A stretch of 11,994 nt of DNA from positions 1-11,994 of the forward strand of contig JANZZA010000449.1 in assembly GCA_026419655.1 (NCBI GenBank). The letters are read 5' to 3'. This DNA comes from Armatimonadota bacterium. Lineage in GTDB: Bacteria > Armatimonadota > Zipacnadia > Zipacnadales > FEN-943. Of this stretch, positions 7,204 to 11,994 are shown in pieces (within the stretch, counting starts at the first letter, position 1; the number at the start of each line of letters is the position of its first letter). Both the position numbers and the translations under genes were made by a program. The notes beneath the pieces were generated by a model. That model searched no databases. It was given only the letters and a program-made list of their open reading frames with translations, and was not told the DNA's origin.

Positions 7204-8543
7204 GACTCAGCACCTGCCCGCTTCACGGCCCGGGCCTCGGGATCGGCCTCGGCTTCTCTTTCATACAGCTCTATCGCCTGCTGGTAGGCTTGCTTAGCTT
7301 CCTGGGTGCGTCCCATGGCCGCGAGGCTATCCGCGTGTTGGCGCACAGCATCGGCAGTCGGGCTGGGCGACCCGCCGCCAGTTGGTTTAGTTCGCGGCTC
7401 GCCGACGGTAATACGTATATACCCCTTGGCCTCCTGAGGCACAGGCGCAGGAGGAGGAGGAGAAGCCGGTGCGCCGCTTGTGGACTGTCCGCTACCCGGC
7501 GGCGGCTGGCCAGGGCTGGGCACGTTTCCGGCGGCTCCCTGGCTCGCGCCGGGCGGCTGCGTCGGGGCTGGCGGCTGGCTGGAAGTCACAGGCTGAGGTC
7601 CCTCGGGCCCAGGCTCCATTTCCGCCCGCGGCGACGGGAAACTCGACGGAGTTTCCGGCGGCGACTCGGCCCCGCGCCATGTATACCGACGGGATGAATA
7701 GTCGCCCGACGGCATGGCCCCCGGTTGCTGCACTGGCCCTTGCCCCTCCGCCGGGGCCTGCTCCTCCGTGGCAGGAATCTGGCCCGACGACAACCCGCTG
7801 CCCGGCGTCACGCCAGGAAACCGCCCGCCCAAGGTTTCGTACTGCCACTGCTCGTATTTGGCCAACTTCTGGCGAGCGTCACGGGCGCTGTTCAGCCAGT
7901 TGAGGGCCTGAGGGTCATTTGGTTTCAAGCGCAAGGCCTCGGTGAAGTTGGCCTCGGCGCGGTCGTATTGCTGCACTGCCATGTACTGGATGCCTTCGTT
8001 GAGGAGCTGCTGGAAACGAGCTTCTGTGAGAGAGCGCTGGTGGGCCCTGATGGCCGTGATGCCCAGGGCCAGCACCAGCAGACCCACTGCCGCTGCCAAG
8101 AGCGCGGGGGCGTGGCGCTCCAGCACCTGGGTCTGGATTTTTTCTAGCAAGCCCGGCGGTGGGGGTGGCGCGCTGGCAGCCTGTTCCGCAGCGGCAAGCT
8201 CCTCGGCCAGCCCGGGGCGATCAGGGTCTATCTCGGCAGCCTGGCGGTAGGCCATCAGGGCTTCCTCAGGCATTCCGGCCTCGCGCGCCACCATCCCCAA
8301 CAGCATCCATGCACCTGCATGACCTGGTGCCGCTTCCGTCGCCTGCCGTGCGTATGTCAGTGCCTGGCTCCTCTGGCCTGCCGCCAGAGCCTCTGTGGCA
8401 AGGTTTATGAGTTCTTCCGCTCGATGGAAGTCTTGGGGGAAGGCGTCATCCCAATCCCCAGGCCGTGCCTGCTCCGACTGCATTTCTTCGGCCAGTTCTG
8501 CATCCTGGGCATGGCTACCGCGGCTGTCTACGTCCTGTGCCAT
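7173..8543 (-). CDS. TPR protein with a central membrane span and long Pro-rich linker
   Basis: A 456-residue protein with TPR units on both sides of a single membrane span. The N-terminal part has an acidic leader (1-40) and two TPR-like units (about 42-110: INLATEALAAGQRSQALTY and AWMLLGMVAREAGMPEEAL). A PPPPP stretch precedes the hydrophobic span (about 145-165), after which two further TPR units follow (about 175-225: LLNEGIQYMAVQQYDRAEA). Next comes a very long Pro/Gly/Ser-rich linker (about 235-372), a short VGEPR strand-like segment, and a last TPR-like helical pair (about 395-450: DSLAAMGRTQEAKQAYQQA). The N-terminal TPRs are probably cytoplasmic and the rest outside the membrane, linking the two sides. 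Start: GTG at 8558 (track start) lies in the ribosome binding site GGGGGTGA (8556-8549); ATG at 8543 is five bases after it. It is the first gene after the strong promoter and overlaps the second TPR gene. No partner can be named. Confidence 0.82.
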   Translation of the reverse strand: MAQDVDSRGSHAQDAELAEEMQSEQARPGDWDDAFPQDFHRAEELINLATEALAAGQRSQALTYARQATEAAPGHAGAWMLLGMVAREAGMPEEALMAYRQAAEIDPDRPGLAEELAAAEQAASAPPPPPGLLEKIQTQVLERHAPALLAAAVGLLVLALGITAIRAHQRSLTEARFQQLLNEGIQYMAVQQYDRAEANFTEALRLKPNDPQALNWLNSARDARQKLAKYEQWQYETLGGRFPGVTPGSGLSSGQIPATEEQAPAEGQGPVQQPGAMPSGDYSSRRYTWRGAESPPETPSSFPSPRAEMEPGPEGPQPVTSSQPPAPTQPPGASQGAAGNVPSPGQPPPGSGQSTSGAPASPPPPAPVPQEAKGYIRITVGEPRTKPTGGGSPSPTADAVRQHADSLAAMGRTQEAKQAYQQAIELYEREAEADPEARAVKRAGAESCRRAMDQLD

Positions 8544-8548
8544 CGTCT

Positions 8549-8556
8549 TCACCCCC
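8549..8556 (-). promoter_or_regulatory. Ribosome binding site of the first TPR gene
   Basis: GGGGGTGA on the minus strand, five bases ahead of ATG at 8543, closely matches GGAGGTGA. It sets this ATG as the likely start and makes the upstream in-frame GTG at 8558, which is two bases ahead of this site, improbable. Confidence 0.6.
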
Positions 8557-8632
8557 ACAGGAGAACAACCACCACTCGTGTATTTGATCGAGGACTTTTA
8601 CTCTCCGCCTCTGGTCTTGTCAGATAGGACGC

Positions 8633-8640
8633 ACACGTGT
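8633..8640. repeat. Palindrome ACACGTGT at the predicted transcription start
   Basis: A perfect eight-base palindrome lies directly at the expected first transcribed bases of the minus-strand operon (position +1 is near 8641). It could be a second protein-binding site or the base of a leader hairpin, but eight-base palindromes also arise by chance. Confidence 0.35.
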
Positions 8641-8647
8641 CTTGTGC

Positions 8648-8676
8648 ATAATACCTGTACAAACTTGTACTGTCAA
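8648..8676 (-). promoter_or_regulatory. Sigma70-type promoter of the minus-strand gene series
   Basis: On the minus strand a perfect -35 box TTGACA (8676-8671) and -10 box TATTAT (8653-8648, five of six consensus bases) are separated by the ideal 17 bases. Transcription would start near 8641, giving an approximately 100-base leader before ATG at 8543. It is by far the best promoter match seen in the window. Confidence 0.75.
8657..8670. promoter_or_regulatory. Operator-like palindrome inside the promoter spacer
   Basis: GTACAA (8657-8662) and TTGTAC (8665-8670) form a perfect 12-base inverted repeat with a two-base centre, entirely within the 17-base spacer between the -35 and -10 boxes. A dimeric repressor bound here would block RNA polymerase. 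The flanking outer pair (C8655/G8672) also fits the symmetry. I do not recognise it as the site of a known regulator; candidates are the operon's own HTH protein or response regulator (inference). Confidence 0.55.
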
Positions 8677-9269
8677 CGGGGCGGAGTTCTGTGTTTCCCG
8701 CTGGCTGCTTTTCGCTAGTTTCCCTGCCTGTTCACCAAAGGAAGCAACTTCACTCCTTGCCTGAGTTCAAAAAAGGGTAAGCCCCATCGCCAATAAGCCT
8801 CCTCTCGTCCGAAGTTACTGTTGCAAAAGCCGCCTCAGCGACAGCAAGAATGCGCGAAAGTAAAGGGTCAAGCGCAAAGCTTCGTACCCTTTCTGCACTT
8901 CATATGGGTCTACACGAGCCTCTGCAACAACCGCCTGCGAATTCTCTCTCGCGGGCTACCCTTATGTGCTTGAGAGCCTACTGGTACCTCTGAGGGAAGA
9001 CTCTTCAATGGGGATGGTGCTCCAAAGTACGATTTCCAAACCCTCTCGTGCAGTTTCCATTCCGCGTGAGCACAAGAGAGATTATACGTTGGCAGCGAAG
9101 GCACCATCGCCTATCTACGCTATTATCGCCAGCGTGCCTCGCTACTGACGCAAGGACTTTGGGCAGCACAGTGCTCGCAAGGAGGAGCCCGAGATTTCAA
9201 CGGTATCGGTTCTCATTGCCTGCTGGTCGGCACGCGCTTGCAGACGTACAATGACCGTACCACAATCCT
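8677..9269. other. Long noncoding region between divergent gene groups
   Basis: About 590 bases without a credible gene; the longest ORFs here (about 60-68 codons) show no hydrophobic, repeat or family pattern. Base composition looks clearly less GC-rich than the flanking genes. It contains the hairpin at 8862-8892, AT-rich words resembling -10 boxes (TATAAT on the minus strand at 9086-9081; TACAAT on the plus strand at 9247-9252) without convincing -35 partners, and a GTAC-N7-GTAC repeat (9246-9260). I see no tRNA, tmRNA, 6S or SRP RNA signature. It may hold unrecognised regulatory RNA or decayed sequence. Confidence 0.5.
8862..8892. repeat. Two-part hairpin in the long noncoding region
   Basis: AAAGGGT (8862-8868) pairs with ACCCTTT (8886-8892), and inside it AAGC (8870-8873) pairs with GCTT (8879-8882) around the loop GCAAA. 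The two stems stack with one bulged base on one side and three on the other. No U tract follows on the plus strand, and only ACTTT on the minus strand, so it may be a structured RNA element rather than a terminator. Confidence 0.4.
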
Positions 9270-9283
9270 GGTGAGGGAATGCC

Positions 9284-10306
9284 ATGCGTGGAGTAATCGT
9301 TGCCGCCGGCGAAGGCAAGCGCATGAGGCCTATCACCTATTGGCGGCCTAAGCCGCTGGTGCCGGTCGCCGACGCGCCAATCATCGTGCACATCATCCGG
9401 GGCTTCGTGGCCGCCGGCGTCACCGACATCTGTGTGGTCGTGGGCCACTTGCGTGACCAGATCGTGGCAGCCCTCGGCGACGGCTCTCAGTGGGGCGCCA
9501 ACCTGACTTACCGCGTCCAGGAGGCGCCGCGCGGCACCGCCGATGCCGTGCTTCTTGCTCGGGATTTTCTTAAGGACGGCCCCTTCATGCTCTCTTGGGG
9601 CGACATTCTCGTCCCGCCAGACCATTACCGCCGAGTAGTTGAAGCCCATGAGGGAGCCGACGGTGTGCTCAGCGTCAACGTCGTAGAAGACCCGTGGGAA
9701 GGGGCAGCCGTTTACGTGGAAGGGGGCTTTGTAGAGCGAATCATAGAAAAGCCCCCACGCGGCGCGTCAAAGACCAATTTCAACAACGCAGGGATCCTCG
9801 TCCTGCCGCCCGAAGTCCTGGAGATTGCTGCTACCCTGGAGCCGTCTCCTCGGGGCGAGCTAGAACTTCCTCATGCGATAGACGTTCTCCTGGACCGTGG
9901 GGCCAGGCTGCGGGCTGTGCAGGTAAACGGCTACTGGTCTGACGTCGCGCGGCCAGCGACAGTCCTGGAGATGAACGGGGTGGTCATTGACCACCTCAGC
10001 GGGGGCTTCTGGGTAGATCCGTCGGCCCAGGTTAGTGACGGTGCGGAACTCATCATGCCTGTATACGTGGGGCCGGGGGTGCAGATCCAGGCAGGCGCAC
10101 GGGTAGGACCAAAGGTGTCTTTAAACGAAAACTGCCGCGTTGAGAACGGCGCGGTACTCTCCTGCACAGTGCTCCTGTCGGACTGCCGGGTCGGGCCAGC
10201 CTGCACGGTATCAGGTGCGTATGTGGACACCGGGGTGGAGCTGCCGGCTGGCACCCACTTGCCCGGAGACCTTGAGCGGCCCTTCTTGCTGCCGCCGAGC
10301 AAGTGA
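9284..10306 (+). CDS. Sugar-phosphate nucleotidyltransferase with C-terminal left-handed beta-helix
   Basis: The 340-residue protein belongs to the nucleotidyltransferase family that joins a nucleoside triphosphate and a sugar 1-phosphate to give an NDP-sugar and pyrophosphate (RmlA-long, GlmU-like and mannose-1-phosphate guanylyltransferase-like enzymes). Evidence: the signature GEGKRMRPITYWRPKPLVPV (9-28), QEAPRGTADAVL (79-90), the metal-binding SWGD (104-107), EKPPRG near 155-160 and NNAGILVLPP near 165-174. From about 240 a hexapeptide-repeat beta-helix follows (VDPSAQV, VYVGPGVQI, ARVGPKV, CRVENGAVL, CRVGPACTV), as in the RmlA-long/GlmU-like group. The first loop reads GEGKR instead of the common G-x-G-T/S-R, with lysine at the Thr/Ser place. 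The product could feed cell-wall, capsule or antibiotic sugar synthesis, but the sugar and the base cannot be read from this sequence. No acceptor glycosyltransferase lies next to it. SD GGTGAGGG (9270-9277) is six bases ahead of ATG. No clear -35 box is seen for it; a TACAAT at 9247 is the best -10 candidate. Confidence 0.87.
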   Translation: MRGVIVAAGEGKRMRPITYWRPKPLVPVADAPIIVHIIRGFVAAGVTDICVVVGHLRDQIVAALGDGSQWGANLTYRVQEAPRGTADAVLLARDFLKDGPFMLSWGDILVPPDHYRRVVEAHEGADGVLSVNVVEDPWEGAAVYVEGGFVERIIEKPPRGASKTNFNNAGILVLPPEVLEIAATLEPSPRGELELPHAIDVLLDRGARLRAVQVNGYWSDVARPATVLEMNGVVIDHLSGGFWVDPSAQVSDGAELIMPVYVGPGVQIQAGARVGPKVSLNENCRVENGAVLSCTVLLSDCRVGPACTVSGAYVDTGVELPAGTHLPGDLERPFLLPPSK

Positions 10307-10337
10307 CGACTGCTGGTGCTCCTAGCGACCGTGGCCG

Positions 10338-10508
10338 CTAAAAAACAGCCGCCCTCGCGGGGGGATTCGCTTTCCGCTCGCCAGCTTTCTCCTCGTGCGC
10401 ACCTTCTAGCTGGTCGGCCTCTGCCCGACCGCCGAGTACGCAAGCACAGAGTGCCACGACGCCGAGCACCAGCCACCCTGAGAGAAACAGGAGTATCAAG
10501 ACAGCCAA
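10338..10508 (-). CDS. Small single-span membrane protein (56 codons, TTG start)
   Basis: On the minus strand TTG at 10508 opens a 56-codon frame. It begins with a strongly hydrophobic stretch (residues about 2-26: LAVLILLF, SGWLVLGVVALCACVL, split here at residue 9) and then a charged, Glu/Lys/Arg-rich hydrophilic tail, which fits a small anchored membrane protein. A perfect AAGGAGG (10527-10521) precedes it by 12 bases, somewhat more than usual but plausible; no nearer ATG is in frame, and TTG is blocked upstream by TAG. The stop overlaps a T6 run (10345-10340), preceded on this strand by a CCGC-GAGG-GCGG hairpin, so the end of the gene could also serve as its terminator. It lies antisense between two plus-strand genes. 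No family match is recognised. It could be a chance ORF, yet the membrane span plus Shine-Dalgarno make it worth testing. Confidence 0.45.
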   Translation of the reverse strand: MAVLILLFLSGWLVLGVVALCACVLGGRAEADQLEGAHEEKAGERKANPPARAAVF

Positions 10509-10583
10509 CTAAGCGATTTTCCTCCTTCGTATTGTGTTTCGGCCCCAAACAGTAGTACCTTAAGCCCGCCTGGGCATACAAAA

Positions 10584-10592
10584 GGGAGGTGA
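10584..10592 (+). promoter_or_regulatory. Ribosome binding site of the polytopic membrane protein gene
   Basis: GGGAGGTGA at 10584-10592 is a near-perfect Shine-Dalgarno with a five-base gap to ATG at 10598. A GTG at 10589 lies inside it and is in frame (it would add three residues), but is unlikely as a start. Confidence 0.7.
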
Positions 10593-10597
10593 ACAGG

Positions 10598-11650
10598 ATG
10601 GCCAGCCAGCCTCCAATATTGAGGCCGCTTTCGATTGCCGAGATTCTGGATACGGCTTTTCGGCTGTGGCAGAGGAACTTCGGTACGCTGGTGAGCATTG
10701 CTGCCGTAGTCTACGTGCCCCTCGCTGTGGTACAGGTCGTTCTCGTGGCGCTGGTCGCCGGGGTCAGCGCGGGAGCGGCAGCCGCCGGACCGGCCGGCAT
10801 GCCTGTGCTCGGAAAAGGCATGGCCGCCGGCGCCATTGGCGGCGCACTGCTAATCGCCGCAGTCGGGGCCATCGGAGTGGCCCTGGTTTATGCAGCACTG
10901 GCCGTGGCCGTCAGCCGCTATTACCTGGGCCGGCCCGTTACCGTAGGCGATGCCTACGCCTGTGTAGTGCCGCGGCTTGGGCCACTGCTGGCCACCTGGT
11001 TCCTCGTTTTCCTGGCCGTGGCCGTAGGGACACTGCTGTGCGTCATCCCCGGCATTTACCTTGGCGTTGTGTTTGCCTTCGCGTGGCCCCTTGTGGTGCT
11101 TGAGAACCGCGGGCCGAGTGACGCAATGAGCCGAAGTCAGCAACTGGTAAGCGGGTACTGGGGAAGGGTGTTTCTCACGATGCTACTGCTTTCCCTGATA
11201 GTCGTGGTAATCCAGTGGGCGGTCGCAACTCCGGCGAACCTCCTCGGCCAGAGTGTACTCGGCAAGGGAATCCTCGGTCTCGCGTTTACGCAGCTGGTCG
11301 GAGCAGCTGCGCAGATGGTTCTCTTGCCGCTAAGCGTTACGGGCCTGATCGTCTTGTACTACGATCTTCGTGTGCGAAAGGAAGCCTTTGACCTGCAACT
11401 TCTCGCGACAGAGATCGGGCCGAAGGTGGGCGTTCCTGCGCCCGCGGCGGTGCCCGGCAAGCCGCCCTCCGCGCCGCCAGCCGAGGGGCCGCCAACCGAG
11501 GGACTGCCCACTGTCCCACCTGGAGTTTCCGAGGAGCTTCCGCCCGCTCCGGGCGCCGAGGAAGGCCTGCCGTTGGTTGAGCCTCCTACCGAGGAGGCTG
11601 AGCCGCCAACGGAGGAAGATGAAACGGGGCAGCAAGGCCCAGTTTTCTGA
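10598..11650 (+). CDS. Polytopic membrane protein (GPDPase-membrane-domain/DUF975-like) with Pro/Glu-rich tail
   Basis: A 350-residue protein of about five or six hydrophobic spans (roughly 29-55, 81-106, 128-146, 149-168, 190-211 and 225-256). The N-terminal RPLSIAEILDTAFRLWQRNF (about 9-28) and the IPGIYLGVVFAFAWPLVVLEN block (150-170) followed by AMSRSQQLVSGYWGRVF are the marks of the membrane-domain family shared by YciC/DUF975-like proteins and the membrane part of glycerophosphodiester phosphodiesterases. No catalytic domain of the phosphodiesterase is attached; the function of these stand-alone proteins is largely unknown, and a transport or membrane-remodelling role is only a guess. 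From about 275 a hydrophilic tail rich in Pro, Glu and Thr repeats (EGPPTEGLPT; EPPTEEAEPPTEE) follows. The last base of the stop codon is the first base of the next gene's ATG. Start codon chosen by GGGAGGTGA; no upstream promoter is convincing. Confidence 0.85.
   Translation: MASQPPILRPLSIAEILDTAFRLWQRNFGTLVSIAAVVYVPLAVVQVVLVALVAGVSAGAAAAGPAGMPVLGKGMAAGAIGGALLIAAVGAIGVALVYAALAVAVSRYYLGRPVTVGDAYACVVPRLGPLLATWFLVFLAVAVGTLLCVIPGIYLGVVFAFAWPLVVLENRGPSDAMSRSQQLVSGYWGRVFLTMLLLSLIVVVIQWAVATPANLLGQSVLGKGILGLAFTQLVGAAAQMVLLPLSVTGLIVLYYDLRVRKEAFDLQLLATEIGPKVGVPAPAAVPGKPPSAPPAEGPPTEGLPTVPPGVSEELPPAPGAEEGLPLVEPPTEEAEPPTEEDETGQQGPVF
11580..11599 (+). repeat. Strong hairpin inside the tail coding region
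   Basis: AGCCTCCT (11580-11587) and AGGAGGCT (11592-11599) form a perfect eight-base stem around the tetraloop ACCG. It encodes EPPTEEA and lies about 50 bases before the overlap with the RNase H gene. It has no U tract. It may slow ribosomes or influence RNA processing near the start of that gene, or simply reflect repetitive Pro/Glu codons. Confidence 0.4.
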
Positions 11651-11994
11651 TGCCGAGAAACGCGCCCAATAAGCGGCCAAAAGAGCCCGAGGTCATCACG
11701 ATTTACTGCGATGGTGCCAGCCTGGGAAACCCGGGTTCCGCGGGCGCCGGGTTTTTGCTCCTCGGACCAGATGGCAAGGTGCTAAGGCGTCGCGCTGTAC
11801 CCCTCGGCGAGACGACTAATAACGTGGCCGAGTATCGGGCTCTGATTGCTGCCCTTCACGAGGCCGCCGCTGTGGGGGCCCGGAAGGTTCGTGTAAGGGC
11901 TGACTCGGAGCTGCTCGTAAAGCAGATGAGAGGCGAGTACAGGGTAACTGCGCCCCATCTCAAGCCCCTCTACGCCTGGGCACAAAAGCTTCTG
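11650..11994 (+). CDS. Ribonuclease HI family protein, 3' end cut off by the window
   Basis: From ATG at 11650 an open frame of 115 codons runs to the window edge. It contains the RNase HI fold with YCDGASLGNPGSAGAG (19-34) and TTNNVAEYRAL (55-65), giving the acidic catalytic residues D21, E61 and D85 (VRADSELLVKQM, 82-93). RNase HI cleaves the RNA strand of RNA-DNA hybrids in the cytoplasm and needs two divalent metal ions. The TTNNVAEY motif is typical of short, archaeal/Gram-positive-like single-domain RNase HI proteins of about 130-200 residues, so about a tenth to a half of the protein is missing. The fourth aspartate of the active site, near the C-terminus, is out of view. Its ATG overlaps the previous stop (TGATG), which suggests translational coupling with the membrane protein gene; no separate strong ribosome binding site is seen. 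A short basic leader (PRNAPNKRPK) precedes strand 1. Confidence 0.92.
   Translation, partial: MPRNAPNKRPKEPEVITIYCDGASLGNPGSAGAGFLLLGPDGKVLRRRAVPLGETTNNVAEYRALIAALHEAAAVGARKVRVRADSELLVKQMRGEYRVTAPHLKPLYAWAQKLL

Noticed and set aside
6470..7297. 275-codon plus-strand ORF opposite the second TPR gene
   Set aside because: It is antisense to the TPR protein and its composition (Ala, Gly, Ser and Arg runs) follows from the GC-rich antisense; it has no family motif.
8870..8885. CGCAAAGC in the noncoding region, reminiscent of part of a c-di-GMP (GEMM-I) riboswitch
   Set aside because: The companion GGGCAAACC segment, the GAAA tetraloop hairpin and the second hairpin in the required order are absent; the nested-hairpin reading explains the bases better.
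9081..9086. TATAAT on the minus strand as a second promoter
   Set aside because: At 16-18 bases upstream no -35 box resembling TTGACA is present, and no gene begins shortly downstream on that strand.
10316..10555. 79-codon plus-strand ORF after the nucleotidyltransferase gene
   Set aside because: It has no Shine-Dalgarno, is Arg- and Pro-rich without pattern, and lies antisense to the better-supported small membrane ORF at 10338-10508.

Overview
The window is an 11,994-base piece of a GC-rich bacterial chromosome (coding regions look to be roughly 60-65% GC) with strong Shine-Dalgarno sites such as GGGAGGTGA and GAGGTGAT, a sigma70-type promoter, and GTG/TTG near-starts. No ribosomal or other reliable marker gene is complete enough to place it. 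The gene set (DUF2905, a BldC/MerR-like helix-turn-helix protein, a UroD-like methyltransferase-family protein, TPR membrane proteins, a DUF975/GPDPase-like membrane protein) fits deep, often thermophilic Gram-positive-like or Armatimonadota/Chloroflexota-type bacteria. That placement is a low-confidence guess. There are no tRNA or rRNA genes, no CRISPR array, and no transposase or phage gene.

Layout. (1) At 65-1102 (+) lies a stand-alone aspartokinase-type amino acid kinase without ACT domains, followed by a candidate terminator (1199-1243). (2) From 8543 down to 1475 on the minus strand lie seven genes in one direction: a TPR protein with a central membrane span, a second membrane-anchored TPR protein (overlapping the first), a DUF2905 membrane protein (ATGA overlap with the second), a BldC/MerR-like DNA-binding protein, an OmpR-like response regulator with a degenerate receiver domain, a CxxCxxxCC (YkgJ-like) metal-binding protein, and a UroD/MtaA-like protein. 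A very good promoter (TTGACA-17-TATTAT, 8676-8648) stands in front of the series; its spacer carries a perfect palindrome, GTACAA-N2-TTGTAC. (3) A noncoding, GC-poorer stretch of about 600 bases (8677-9269) separates this series from the plus-strand genes. (4) On the plus strand follow a sugar-phosphate nucleotidyltransferase with a left-handed beta-helix (9284-10306), a polytopic membrane protein (10598-11650) and, overlapping it by one base, the start of an RNase HI gene that runs off the window. A 56-codon ORF for a single-span membrane protein lies on the minus strand between the first two (10338-10508).

How the genes may work together. The first three minus-strand genes overlap or nearly overlap and probably form a co-translated envelope module of two TPR scaffolds and a small membrane protein. 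The next two are both DNA-binding proteins; because the receiver of the response regulator has lost most phosphorylation residues and no histidine kinase is present, this regulator probably does not work by standard phosphotransfer. The last two genes are separated by gaps of about 90 bases and may be only loosely linked. The most unusual features are the pseudo-receiver regulator next to the BldC-like protein, the operator-like palindrome within the operon promoter, the aspartokinase with an altered active-site motif, and the small membrane ORF absent from standard-length predictions.
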